From Myrmaecium sp. VS I D KN 1 (lineage: Eukaryota; Ascomycota; Dothideomycetes; Valsariales; Valsariaceae): a stretch of 61,324 nucleotides of DNA. Location of the stretch: assembly GCA_019775845.1 (NCBI GenBank), contig JADQAV010000022.1, forward strand, positions 1 through 61,324. Reading direction: 5' to 3'. Below are positions 10,308 to 21,993 of this stretch, in pieces. The notes under the pieces are model-generated. The model worked only from the letters and a program-made list of their open reading frames with translations. It did not search any database and was not told the origin of the DNA. The translations under genes and the position numbers were made by a program. Each line of letters begins with the position of its first letter. Position 1 is the stretch's first letter.

Positions 10308-13300
10308 CTACCCCTCCAAAAACTGCCCCGCAAACCACTCCACCATCGCCGCCACCGTGGGATGATTCCACGTCAACGTCTGCGGCACCTTCACCTTCAA
10401 CACCGCCTGCAGTTTCTGTCGCAGAACGATCGTCATCACGCTATCAACACCAATATCCGCGAGCGCGACACGGGGATCGATCTCATCAATATCCGCAATC
10501 TTAAGGATATCAGCAAGGCACGCGCGGATGCGGTGGTCGAGCCAAGGCTTCAGGTCGGCGGGGTTGGTTGGACGGGCGTCGTCGTCGGCATCTGCTGCGA
10601 GTTCTGCAGCGGAGGAGCAGGAGGAGGAGTCCTGCGCGCGAGGGCGGCGGATTGCAACTTCCTCGAGCAGCGGACAGGGCACCGGCTCATCGTGGTCGAG
10701 GAGTCGGCAACGTGTGACAACGGCCTGATCGACGTCATAGCGGGAAAGGTGTTCCCAGGCGCGGAAGCCCTCGTCGGGGGTAATATCCGTGATCCCCTTG
10801 CTCTGCAGCTCCAGGGCGAGGAAAGCCGAGGTGCCCATACCCAAGCCGCGCCAGGCAGTCCACTGGAACGCGATCGCATTATCGCCGGCACGACGGCGGT
10901 AGGCGGCGAGCGCATCGAGGAAGGCGTTGCCGGAGCCGTAGGAGGACTGGCCGGATGTACCCACCAGCTGGCCGATGGAGGAGTAGAGGATGAAGAAGTC
11001 GAGGGTGCCGGGGGGGAAGGCGCGGTGCAGGGCCAGGGCGCCGGAGATCTTGGGCGCGAGGACTCGCGCGAAGGAGGCGGCTGTGGTTTCGACCAGGAGG
11101 CTGTCTTCCAGCACGCCGCTGGCGTGGATCACGCCGAGGATAGGGGGCAGGGAAAGGCGGTCGAGAGCGGATAGTAGCTGCTCGTGGGCGTCTTCGGTCC
11201 CGATGTCCAGCGGGATGACGTGGATGGTGGCGCCGAGGTTCTCCAACGCCTGGATCCGGCGGAGGATGGGAGCAAACTGGTCGGACGCAGTTGACCACTG
11301 GCTCCGGGGCGGCAGCGCGCGGCGGGAGACGATGACGATGCGGCGCGCGCCCTTCTCGACGAGAAAGTCACACGTCGCGAGGCCCAGGGCGCCCAGGCCA
11401 CCGGAGATGAGGTAGGTGCCCTCGGGCCGGGGCAGCAACGTCTTCGTGCTCGACGGCGGGAGACGCTGGTCATTGGTGAAGGGCCGGAAGCGGGCGATGC
11501 GCGGCACGCCGTCCACGAAGCGGATCACGTCCTGGCCGTGGACGTACTTGAACGGCAGGACGGGGAAATGCGGGCCCTCGTTGTCGATCAGGCCGCCCCA
11601 GACGTCGGAGTGCTCGAGGGCGACGACGCGGGCGAGGCCGTTGAGGGCGCCCTGGGCGAGCGCGGTGGGCGAGTCGGCGGCGTAGACGCGGTCGGTTACC
11701 ACGAAGAAGCGGGCGGGGAGACGCTGCTGGACGATGAACTTCATCGCCGTGGCGACTTCCCAGATGAACGTCTGGGCCCCCCGTGCGATGTCGTCGGCGT
11801 GCCGGATTCGGCCGGGGCAGTAGATCACGGCGGAGTCCTTCTCCCGCAGGAGAGCGGAAACGTCTTCCTGCGTGAGGTCCGCGGCGGCGCGTATTTGTAT
11901 GATCTTAGGCACGTGCTTCTGCAAATCCGCTGTGTACCGTCCAAGGATCTCCTCGTCGTCCGAGATGAGCACAGCTTGCTTGACCGGCAGAGGCTTCTCG
12001 GCCAGACGCGCCGGAACCCACGCCATCTGGTGGACCAAACCATCCATCCCGCCGCCAACCCGGGGGCTGGCATCGACCTCGGTGAGTCGGAGACCCTCCA
12101 GCTTTGCCAGGAGCTCGCCCTGGTCGTTGAGGACCGACACGTCCGCCGAGCGACTCTGAGCGTCATCAGCTGCGTCGGTCTCTGTCACATACAAGTAGTG
12201 CGTCTTCGGAGGAGGCTCCTTGGTAAAGATCAACACCTTATCAATCTGCGAGACGATCCGCAGTTTCCCATCGTCGGAGAAGACCGTGGCGCCCACCGAA
12301 GAAGCCGAGTCCAACGTTGCAGCCCAAGACCGGGGATCCCACGTGACAGTCTCATGATCCGGGTCGTTGTCCACGCGGGCGATCATCTCTTTGCCATTAC
12401 CGTAGTGCTCGACGACGGCCCAGGGGAACGCGATGCCGGCGACGCCGACTTTGGTCAGGTAGTCGATGGAAAAGCTGTTAGGCAGAACGGTGCCGATACG
12501 CTGCTTGACGGCGGCGATATCAACGGGCTTGCTGCTCTTCTCCAGCGCGAGGGGCTCCGCAGTCCAGCGAGCGGTGCTGTGGGTCACCCAGGAGTTGTCG
12601 TCGGCGGAGCGGAGACGGGAGGCGACCTTGACGCTGTCGCCGTCGATGACGATCTGGACGTTGCGAGGGTCGTCGGTGACCTGGTGGGAGAAATGAACAG
12701 TCAGTCTAGTGGATCTATATCGCTCGGAGTGTGGAGGAAAACAAGGCTAGATAACGTACCGCTAACGGAACTCGCAGCTTCATATCTGTAAGAGCGGTAG
12801 CGCCGGTCGCATGGAGCAACGTGTTCACATATACAGCAGCGGGGATGATATTGGTGCCATGCAGCTCATGAGGGCGCGGGAAGGGCTTGTTACTCTCCTC
12901 CAGCCTCGTGGTATAGATGACCGTGTCGGTGCCAGCAACGACAGTGCGCTGGCCGATCATCGTGTGGCTATCCGGATCATGGACAGTCTCCGCAGCCCCC
13001 GAGCCAGAGGAGACTTCCTTCCAGAACGGCTTCTTGCTCCAGCGGAACCCAGGGACATCGCTGCACCAGCGGCGGCCGAAGAGGGCAGCGAACTGAACGG
13101 GGGCGCCCTTGACGTGGAGCTGGGCGATTGCGTGCAGGATGCTCTTCTCCGTCGGCTTGTTCTTCCGCATGGTCGAGATGGTGGCGCACTCCTTCAGGTC
13201 CCTCTCCAGCAGCGTCTCGTTGACGGAGTGGGAGACGATGGGATGGGTGGAGACCTCAAGGAAGATGCGGTGGCCATCCTGGACGGCGGCGTCGACGGCG

Positions 13301-15729
13301 GACGTCAGCCAGACCGGACGGACCATGTTGTTGACCCAGTAGTCGACGTCCCTAGGGGATTGATCTCGAGCGTCCGTCAAGGAAGTCGAGTACAGCTTCG
13401 TGGATGGCGGCTGGGGGTGAAGCGCTCCGGCCAACGCCTCTCTCAACGGCTCGGACAGCTGCTCCAGCATGGGGCTATGGAAGGCGATGTCGGTGTTGAC
13501 GCGGAACGAGCGGACGCCGCGCTCTTTCAGGCTGGCGATGTACTCGGCCAGCGGCGCAACGGCACCGCTGACGACGCACGAGGAGGGCGAAGAGCTAATG
13601 GCGGCCACGAGATCCTTCCGATCGCCCAACTCCGACGAGACTTGTTCGTACGGCAGATTCACCAACGCCATTCCGCCGAGGCCCTTGACCTGGGCGTACA
13701 GACGGGCACGTCTCGTTACAATCAGCGCGCCCTCCTCCGGGGTCAAACAGCCCGCAACGACAGACGCCGCGATCTCCCCGACAGAATGTCCGATCACCGC
13801 ATGCGGGTGGACGCCATAGGACTTGAGAAGCGTCGCCAGGCCCACCTGGACAACGTAGGTCAGTACCTGGACCTTATCCGAGTCCTCAAACTCGCCCGTT
13901 GTCAAGCACTCAATGGCCGAGTACCCCAGCTCGCGGACGACGATCTCGTCGAGCGGAGCAACGGTATGGTGGAAAATCGGGTTCTGCAGCAGTTCCTTGC
14001 CCATGTCCGTCCACTGGGCGCCGTGGCCGGAGAAGATCCACACGGGCTCGCGGCTGGGGCCGGACTCGAAGACGCGGCCTTGGGCCACCCACTCACTCGT
14101 GGTGCCCTTGGCGAAGGCGTCGAGGGCTTCGGCGGCTTCGGCGTGGTTGGTAGCGACGACCGCCACGCGGAAGTCATGCTGGGCGCGCCGCTGAGCAAGG
14201 GTGGCGGCGATGGCCTTGAGGCTTTCGGATTCGCCGGCCGTGGAGATCCACTCGGCCTGCGCGGCTGCTTGGATCGGCAGACGCTTCTCCTGCGGGGCGG
14301 AGAGGACCAACAGCGTAGCATGGTCGTCGTCTTCATGCTGTTCGACAGGGGCAGGCACCGGCGACTGCTCGATGATGGCGTGTGAGACGGTACCACCATA
14401 TCCGTACGAGCAGACGGCGGCGCGACGAGGTCCATCCGGCTCCCTCCACTCCGTCCGCTCCCGCACCACCTGCAAGCCGGACTTGTCCCAGTCGACGCGG
14501 GTGTTGAGCTTGTTCAACCGGGCCTGGGGCGGGATCTCGCCCTTGTTCACAGCCATGACGGCCTTGACCAGGCTGATCGCGCCGGCGGCCGCCTCTAGGT
14601 GGCCGACGTTAGGCTTGATGGAGCCCACGAAGGCGGGTGCGTCTGAAGGACGACCGTCGCCATAGACGGCCGCGATGGCGGAGACCTCAGTGGGGTCGCC
14701 GAGGGAGGTGGACGTGGCGTGAGCCTCGATGTAGCCCACCGAGAGCGGATCGATGCCGGCGACCTTGAGGGCCTTGCGGGCGACCAGCTCCTGGGCTTTG
14801 GCGTTGGGGGCCATGATGCCATTCGTCTTGCCGTCCTGGGCGACGGCGGTGCCCTTCAGGACGGCGAGGATGCGGTCGCCGTCGACGAGGGCGTGGGAGA
14901 CGCGCTTGAGGACGAGGACGGCGGCGCCCTCGCCCCGGGCGTAGCCGTGAGCGTCGTCGTCGAAGGACTGGCAGACGCCATCGGGCGAGAGCGCGCCGGC
15001 GGAGCCCAGCATGTGGAACAGGGCGGGCGAGAGGCAGACGTTGACGCCGCCGACGAGGGCGACGCGGGACTCGCCCGCCAGCACCGCCTGGCGGCCCAGG
15101 TGGACGGCGCAGAGGGAGGAGGCGCAGGCGGCGTCGACGGCGGCGCTGGGGCCCATCAGGTCGAGGTGGTAGGAGATGCGGTTGGGGATGCCGTGGGCGG
15201 TGGTGCCGATGCCCATCCAGGCCTCGATGTTGGGCAGGTCCTCCAGCAGCAGGCGGGAGTAGTCGTCCGAGTCGACGCCCATGTAGACGGCCGTGTCGGA
15301 GCCGGCGAGGGCGCGCGGGTTGAGGCCGGCGTGCTCGAGCGCCTCCCAGGTCACCTCCAGACCCAGCCGCTGGTGCGGATCCATCTGCTCGGCCTCCTTC
15401 GGGCTGATGTTGAAGAAGGCGGCGTCGAAGTGCTCCAGGTCGGGGATGAAGTAGCCCTTGTTGATCGTCTTCTCGATCACTTTCGCGTTACGCGGATCCC
15501 GTCGGATCCACGGCTCCCACCGCCAGCTTGGACTCTCACCTGACGCATCCTTCTTGTCCATGAGGAACTGCCAGAGCTTTTCGGGCGTGTCGTTGCCCCC
15601 AGCGGTCCGGCAGGCCATGCCAATGATGGCCACGTCATCGAAGGCATAGTCTGTGGGGTCAACGGAGGAGGCCGGCGTGGAGGTGGCGAGCCCCGGGGTC
15701 GAGACACCAGAGGGGACGGCCATGTTCAA
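10308..15729 (-). CDS. Partially reducing PKS, 6-methylsalicylic acid synthase type
   Basis: Exons 15729..12760 and 12680..10308 give 1780 residues, the usual length of 6-methylsalicylate and mellein synthases. Domain order is KS (about 30-460: C202 in DAACASS, H337 in EAHATST, H377 in KPNVGHLE), AT (about 565-880: S649 in GHSVGE), DH/thioester-hydrolase fold (about 920 on: H954 in [10 protein letters not shown]), KR ([10 protein letters not shown], and [16 protein letters not shown]), and one ACP (S1737 in [10 protein letters not shown]). No enoyl reductase, methyltransferase or thioesterase is present, as expected: relatives release the chain with the DH-like domain. The single intron is phase 0 (GTACGT...CCAG). 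The product class is a tri-, tetra- or pentaketide aromatic or dihydroisocoumarin; chain length cannot be read from the sequence. This is the core enzyme of the cluster. Confidence 0.95.
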
Positions 15730-17342
15730 AGGCCTATTCAGTCACAATTCAACGAGTGTGGTTGTCTTTTCGAAGGGGCTATATGGAGAGGCGAGATATC
15801 ATCGAGGCTGTTGAGACTTGATGTTAGAATGGTGTAAAAGATGGCCGGCGGGAAGATGTGGAGGAGGACGTGAAGAGACAATGCAAGAGAGATATGCCAG
15901 GCTGGCTTTGTATCTACTTTATATATACATCATCTAATCTGTTGGAACCCACGAGGGGGACCGACTCGAAACAGTCACTAGGCACAACACTGCAGCATAC
16001 CTTACCGATCCGGATGTCCAAAGGCCGTCCAAATGCATGAACGATGCCCCTGCCACATCGCCGCCATCTGGGACTGTGATGGAGCTCCCCGGAGCTAAGG
16101 AGGAACTCATGCTGTTGACCTTGTGTTCGGGGGGATGGCAGACCGCTTCCCCCGGAAGATAGATCACTGTGTACCTAAGCAAGTAGATACGCCTACTTGA
16201 CTCTTCGGCCCGCCTGAGGCGGTGGAATTATCCGTCTTCATACCACCGAATGCACCTCGGTTCGCTTACTTAGCAGCAGGACCCGCGCTAGGCTCTGTGA
16301 ACTGCGCCGAGAACCCCTGATTCCCCTTGATCCAGTCCAATCACTAGGGAGCAAAGCACCCTCTTAGCGTGGCGAATCCGTCAGACGGACCGTCCTCCGA
16401 CTAGCCACTCACTCACTCACCAACTCATTCACTTACCGCACGACGGAGGGGGAGGCGAGGCCGACACCTCCGAAGCACCACCGAAACGAACGAAACCCGG
16501 GAACGCAACGTTCGTTCGGCCCTGGCTGACTCGCTGGGGACGCCTGCAAGGCCGAATGCTGACTCCCCTGCGAGCCAGTGCTTACATACGCAAGCCGTGG
16601 TGGCGTTGGGCCGGTCAACGTTTTAGCGAGCCGATTGGCTCCACCCGCGAGGTTGAGCGGGATGGTCCGGTATGCATGTAAGCCGTGGGCCGTTTGGATG
16701 CAACCGCCAGTGTGACTGCAGGCTGACGAATTGCCTATCGGGGAGAAAACTGGCGAGGATGGTGGACTAGTTGTGATGGGAGCGGATAGGGCGCTCTCGT
16801 TCATAGTCGCGATGCGCGTTTACTGGTGAATGAACCTTACGCACCTGTAGAATATCACAAGTGTACATTTGGACAATCCTTACTAGACGGCATGGGAATC
16901 CATGACTGAATCAACCAGTCACTTGTCACGCTGTCGTCACAATCAGGTAGATACAACCCCCCAGGGGCTTATCCGACTCGGAAAAACGCCCGATTCAACT
17001 GTAGCCCTCCCTCCATTTGGTTCGGACTAGATCATGTCCTATTAGCTAGACGAACGGCGCAGGTTGTCCCCGAAACTTGAAACCCTATGTATATCACTAT
17101 TCGGCATGAAGGAAGGCTGGCATTCATTCCTCCCTTCGGAACCCCCCGCCGAGGGGCGGAGTAAAGGGCTTGGTCCGAAAATGGACTGGTAGAGTGTGAG
17201 AATGATCGTTCGGTATTGCGGGAGTGATTGGGAACGAGGTTTAAAGGGTGATGTCGCCGGTGACACTTTGCCTTATAGTTCACGCTGTCGTTCTTACTCC
17301 AAGATATCCTCAGGACCACGCCGCCCTAAAAGAACAAAGGAT
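15730..17342. promoter_or_regulatory. Long divergent promoter region, PKS / EthD gene
   Basis: This 1.6 kb region separates the PKS start from the EthD start. It holds short tandem CTCA units (about 16405-16432), the nested palindrome listed separately, and TATA-like TTATATATA near 15920. Open frames inside (for example 16433-16804 on the minus strand) show no family features. Confidence 0.5.
16377..16394. promoter_or_regulatory. Nested CGG/CCG palindrome, candidate Zn2Cys6 operator
   Basis: TCCGTC-A-GACGGA is a perfect inverted repeat. It overlaps a second one, GACGG-A-CCGTC, so CGG and CCG half-sites are arranged around single-base spacers. Zn2Cys6 factors typically bind such half-sites. 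It lies about 650 bases upstream of the PKS start. Function is inference. Confidence 0.35.
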
Positions 17343-17816
17343 ATGAACCTCACGACCATGTCCACCAACACCGACATAATCACGTCTACCACCGACTCTG
17401 CCACTACATCCACCCCCACCACCTCAGAACCAAAATACACCCTCCTCCTCTTCTTCCCGCGCAACCCCACCCTCAGCCCCTCCGCCTTCCGGAGCTACTA
17501 CGAAACGCACCACGCCCCCATGGTGCGGGAGCTCGCCGCGCAGGCACCAGGACTACTCACCTACAAGCGGCGTTACATCGACCATGCCGGCTCCGCGCCC
17601 TCGCTGCAGCTGCCCTTCACCGTCTTCGGCGAGCCCGCGCCGACGGTGCCGTACGACATCGTGAACGAGGTGACGTTTGAGACGCGTGCGCATGCGGAGG
17701 CGTTTGCGAAGCTCATGTATGAGGACCCGGCGAATCGGGAGAAGGTGGTGGAGGATGAGGAGAGGTTGTTTGTGAGGGCGGGGATGAGGGGGATGCTTGT
17801 TGAGGTGGTGGAGTAG
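17343..17816 (+). CDS. EthD-domain protein
   Basis: A single exon of 157 residues. The first 30 residues are Ser/Thr-rich and disordered. From YTLLLFFPRNPTLSP on it matches the EthD ferredoxin-like fold: SAFRSYYETHHAPMVRELA with the conserved His pair, then LLTYKRRYI, and YDIVNEVTFETRAHAEAF further on. EthD proteins are small dimeric alpha/beta-barrel enzymes. In fungal polyketide pathways they act as decarboxylases, dehydratases or cyclisation helpers. Start choice is ATG at 17343; an in-frame ATG at 17358 is equally possible. The gene is head-to-head with the PKS across 1.6 kb, which supports a pathway role. No metal site is expected for the family. Confidence 0.82.
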   Translation: MNLTTMSTNTDIITSTTDSATTSTPTTSEPKYTLLLFFPRNPTLSPSAFRSYYETHHAPMVRELAAQAPGLLTYKRRYIDHAGSAPSLQLPFTVFGEPAPTVPYDIVNEVTFETRAHAEAFAKLMYEDPANREKVVEDEERLFVRAGMRGMLVEVVE

Positions 17817-18499
17817 GTAGTGATGGAGAGCTGGTTGAGGGAGGGGAGGGGTTGTCTTTTTTCTTTTTTCTTCTCTATTATCCCCATGGGAAGGAAAAGG
17901 AAAGTGATGTGAAGGGCTGAGCTGGCTGGGATGGAGGGTCTGTACGTCTGAGGGATGGTGAAGCTGCCACGTTGAGGCAGAGTACATATACTATTTTATT
18001 GGCAGTCAGGTATCGAGGAGTCAAGGCAGCATCAGCCAGCCACATATACACATGCACATGCACATATAAGCAGATCTGGGTTTCACTGCCCATTCAGACC
18101 GCAGCTGACAGAGAAACGAATATGAATGCTTATTACCGAATAACTAGACGGGGAAGGTAAAGATGGAGGTGGAGTGGGTTGAAGTAGTGAATGTCCCGGT
18201 TTCTTCCTTGAGAGGAGTGGGCGAAGCTGGGGGAAGGCGGTTAAGTTCTTCAACTTCCCACTTTTAATCTTACAGGCGACGGTAGGAAGCGTATCTTCGG
18301 CTTCAAGCATCGCATAATGATGTCGAGGGGCGGCTTCGCAAGATTAAGGCACAACTTGGTGTTATGGAGCGCAGTTGTATAGGTTGCGGACGATTCTCAT
18401 CAGAGCGGAGGGGTTTCTATCGAAATATCAAGAGAAGTGACAGTGAGCTACGGGAGGGAGGAGGAGTAATGGTTTTCTAACCTAGGTACAGACGACAGC
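17817..18499. other. Convergent intergenic region
   Basis: These 683 bases lie between the EthD and FAD-oxidase 3' ends. A short alternating purine/pyrimidine tract of ACATATACACATGCACATG type lies near 18040-18068. No gene is seen. Confidence 0.5.
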
Positions 18500-20339
18500 C
18501 TACACAACCCGACATAACCGTCCCTCGCTAGTAACTTCCCACTCCTCACTACCCACGCCCGGATGAGCATACAGGAGGCCGTCGGGATCATACCTGTCCT
18601 TGATACTCTTCAGCCGTCCATAATTCGATCCAAAGAAATCCACCTGCCAATTCGGATCCTGCCAGTCCGCCTCGTTCAAGTACGACCCAGAGTCCGGCGT
18701 CACATCGTAAAGCAAGGGCATGATATCCTCCGTGAGGCTGTTCACCCCGGCCACGTTCACGGCGTCCGGCTCCGAGTAATTCCAGTAGGTGTCGACGACC
18801 ACATTGATCAGCGAGTCCCGCCACGCCGGCAGGACGGCATTGGCGGATTCGTCGACGCCCACCTGCGCGTGCGACACGTTCTGGACGTGGAAGTTGAACT
18901 CGTACCCGGCCGCCGCGATCTGGCGGTACACGTCCAGGAGGCCTTGGTTGTTGTTCTCGACGACGGAGCGCGGCACCAGCCGGCCGCCGAGGTACTGGTT
19001 CGAGGTGTAGATGCCGTACGGCAAGGGGCCGAGATAGTGGTTCACGTGCTCGAGATAGGTCGGGAAGGACGTGGTCGTGAGGTTGTACGGCACGGCTCTG
19101 CTGTCTAACTCGTCTGTGAAGGGCTTCAGGTACCCGGCCATCTCTTCCGCTGTCGCGTTCACCTTGGTCATGATCTGCACCGCAAACTGATCAAGATTGA
19201 ACACCCCCGCCGCCGAGATCCGCGCTTCCGCCAGCGTCGACGCACGCTCTTGCCAGATGCCGATGAGTTCCCAGAACGTGTCATTCAAGCCGGTGGAGTT
19301 GAAATTCAGCTGCGCACCACCGACTGGACCATCCGCGTACGCCTTGACGGTCATGCTGAGCACGACGCCAAAGGTGCCTCCTCCTCCTCCCGAAAGCGCC
19401 CAGTAGAGATCCTGATTCTGCGTCGGCGTGGCGACGAGGTGCTCTCCCTGCGGCGTGACAACTTCCCACTCCAGCACCTGGTCCGCCCCGAGACCGTACT
19501 CCCCTCCCAGCGGTCCATGGCCGCCGCCTTGGGCATAGCCGCCAGCCAGTCCGACGGTAGGGCAATCTCCGCCGACGAGGTGAACACCATGGGCTGCGGC
19601 CTCGGCGTATGCTTCGAAGGCCTGGATTCCCGCGCCGAGCGTGGCGGCAGGCCCGGTGTAGTTTGCGCTGGAGTAGTTGAAGAAGGTGAGATTCTTCAGG
19701 TTGTGCGTCCATAGACCAAGGGAGCCTTGGCCGCTGGATCGACCGAGGTAGCTGTTCGTTTGTTAGTCTGATCAAACCCTCGAGTACCTAGACATGTCAA
19801 CTTAGTCTCATACTCATGCCCGGTGTTCTTGATGCTGAGGCGCAATTTGTGTTTTGTGGCAAAGCGCAAAGACGAAATCACATCTGCCGCGCCGCTGACA
19901 TTCACGGCGTAGACCGCGAGATTTCCTTGAAGGCAAGGGGTGGTTGGGCCAGAAAAGGGATCACAAGTGTCATTCTGGAAGACTGCTGAGATGATCTCCA
20001 CAGGATGACCGAAACTGAAGGCCGTGAATCAGCTCAGCAGATGGATATTGGATGGAGGAGTCTATACTATGTCTGCGGCACATTCCATATGTCCTGCAGC
20101 TCTTCGCAGGTAGCAGCATCGTAGTTAGGGTTATGACAGGGCGAGGCAAGAGGAACGCCAGCGATCAATCTACCATTGATCGTGGAGTTGAACTCTGCCC
20201 ACTTCTTCTGCGATGGCCAGTCTCGGTCGCCTGGGAGCACTTTGCAGTGCTTATTGCTAACCGCAATGCCGATCACCGGAGCAATGAGTGACGCGGATGC
20301 TAATAAAATGCTCAAAAAAGGTCGTCTGAACGCCATCAT
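18500..20339 (-). CDS. Secreted berberine-bridge-type FAD-linked oxidoreductase
   Basis: Exons 20339..20068, 20014..19814 and 19751..18500 give 574 residues. The N-terminus (MMAFRRPFLSILLASASLIA) is a good signal peptide. The FAD-binding PCMH domain includes NTGHDYLGRSSG, split by intron 2, with H157 as the likely 8-alpha-histidyl flavin link. C221 in GGDCPTVG is placed for the second, 6-S-cysteinyl bond, so a bicovalent flavin is likely. GGGHGPLGGEYGLGADQVLEW follows, and the C-terminal BBE segment ends with NYGRLKSIKDRYDP. Family members oxidise alcohols, close rings or dehydrogenate pathway intermediates in the secretory route. In this cluster it is a candidate late oxidative step. A TATA box lies about 60 bases upstream. 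Confidence 0.92.
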
Positions 20340-21993
20340 TAATGCTAAAACGAAGGTACGGATACAGAACGCATGCTCTCCAGGGTTACTTTGCCTCTTT
20401 ATAAAGACTGACTCTCTGACTCTTTGACCATACCAGGAGGATCATACGGATGATACCTCAGCATCCTTCCGTCCAGCTAAGCCTAAGGATCGATACTAAA
20501 AACGCCTTGATGGAGGATTGAACGCCTCGTTTGAGCCATCGTGAGTCGACTAAGCACGGCTTCGGAGGGCTAAGAGCTGAGAATTGCTCGGCTGAGAAAT
20601 TCTCGATATATGATCGTTTGGCCGCTTGCTCGCAACCCTCATTCTCCATCTCAGCCTCCGGGCTTCGGCTCCACCAGAGGTAGGCAAGGCCTCTGCTCAC
20701 TTTTTCAGCCTTGGTACATCAAACCTATGGATTTCCGACACAGACTGCTCCGTCGGCGGAATGAAAGAAGAGTCCATTACCCGCCAACCCTCGGCAAGGT
20801 GACCTCCGCACACCAGTCGAAGTTTCCAACACCGGCTGCCCCATCCGTCTCACCAGCCGACTCTCGTCTAGCACCACGATAGGTAGAAACAGTCACATAC
20901 GAGTCAGCACACGGCCGATATCAACGCTAAGCACGATGAGCAAAGCTGGTCAGAAAAACAGCCGTCAGCTTACAACCCGCGCAAGAGGCTGCTGACAAGC
21001 TGACATCCCTGCCCGCCAAAGCAGGAGATACATACATAGGTACGCTAATAAGGAAAGTGAAAGCGAAAGAAAGACGATAGTCTCAAACTCCTCCCGGAGA
21101 AATTCACATGCTGCCTAGGCACCTACCCACATCCCCTTGGGGGGACGCTAACGGCGAAGGTATAACATCCAGAGGTCGGGAGGATAGGTTTCGGACCGCA
21201 GTCTACGCCACTCCTGCTCCCTCCGCAATCACAACAAGGAGTGAACCAAGAAAAATAAATCTCCAACGTTCTTGAACGCGCCAGGGTCAGAAGAAGCGAG
21301 GACGTCGGCAACTCCGATGTACCCACTCCAACACTAACGGACATACCTCACCGCCACCATACAACATATCCAGCCCGAACCTCAGTCAAGACAGCTGCCT
21401 AAATCCCACCCACCCAACCCCCATCTCGCTTACTGCGTCCCCATCCAGCCTGCGCCCTCCACCTCGCTAACTCCCCCCCTCATTTCAGCCGTGTGGGTCG
21501 GTCGGTGGGGTTCATGCAAGTGAATACGAGCTCTCCCATCCGGTCCCCTCAATGCCGAGACACGGGACAAAGCCTCCCGCGTTGTGCACGGGGTGGGGGC
21601 GAGAAAATCGTTCGAAATGGGTGCGTCCGGTAAGGCACGATTGTGGGTCGGTGGCTTCCTTACGGTAGGTGGATCCCGGGCTGGAGCAAGATGGAACGCG
21701 GGATCGGTGAAAGAAGGCATGTAAGATAGGTGTGGTGGAGTTAGTTTTGGGCAAGTTCGGGATATCTCGAGTTATTGCACTGGTCTGCGAAGGATTTTTC
21801 TTGGAGTGAAAGGAGTATAGATGCCATACTGTGGCCTCTGGAATTTCACCCAGTCCGGTACGCCTGATTTTTGCCGATTCACGCTATCTATGAGGAATTC
21901 TATAGTGCCACTGATTGAGTCCGGACGAGTCAATCTCACGGATCAGATCAGTTTTCCTCTTTTCTGGGGGTCGCTCCCCATCTTCTTGCCATC
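20340..21993. other. Gene-free region upstream of FAD oxidase and downstream of MFS
   Basis: This 1.65 kb holds only short open frames without motifs, such as 20458-20700 and 21430-21720 on the minus strand. Apart from the TATA box near 20400 I could identify nothing functional. A small or lineage-specific gene cannot be excluded. Confidence 0.45.
20397..20406 (-). promoter_or_regulatory. TATA box of the FAD-oxidase gene
   Basis: CTTTATAAAG is palindromic and lies about 60 bases before the ATG at 20339 on the minus strand, a suitable distance for a core promoter. Confidence 0.45.

Noticed and set aside
11538-14385. Two long plus-strand open frames (417 and 524 residues)
   Set aside because: Both are antisense shadows of the PKS; their Arg/Gly/Asp-rich translations match no family.
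20458-21754. Small open frames in the 1.65 kb gap before the MFS gene
   Set aside because: They are short, lack splice-supported extensions and show no motif.
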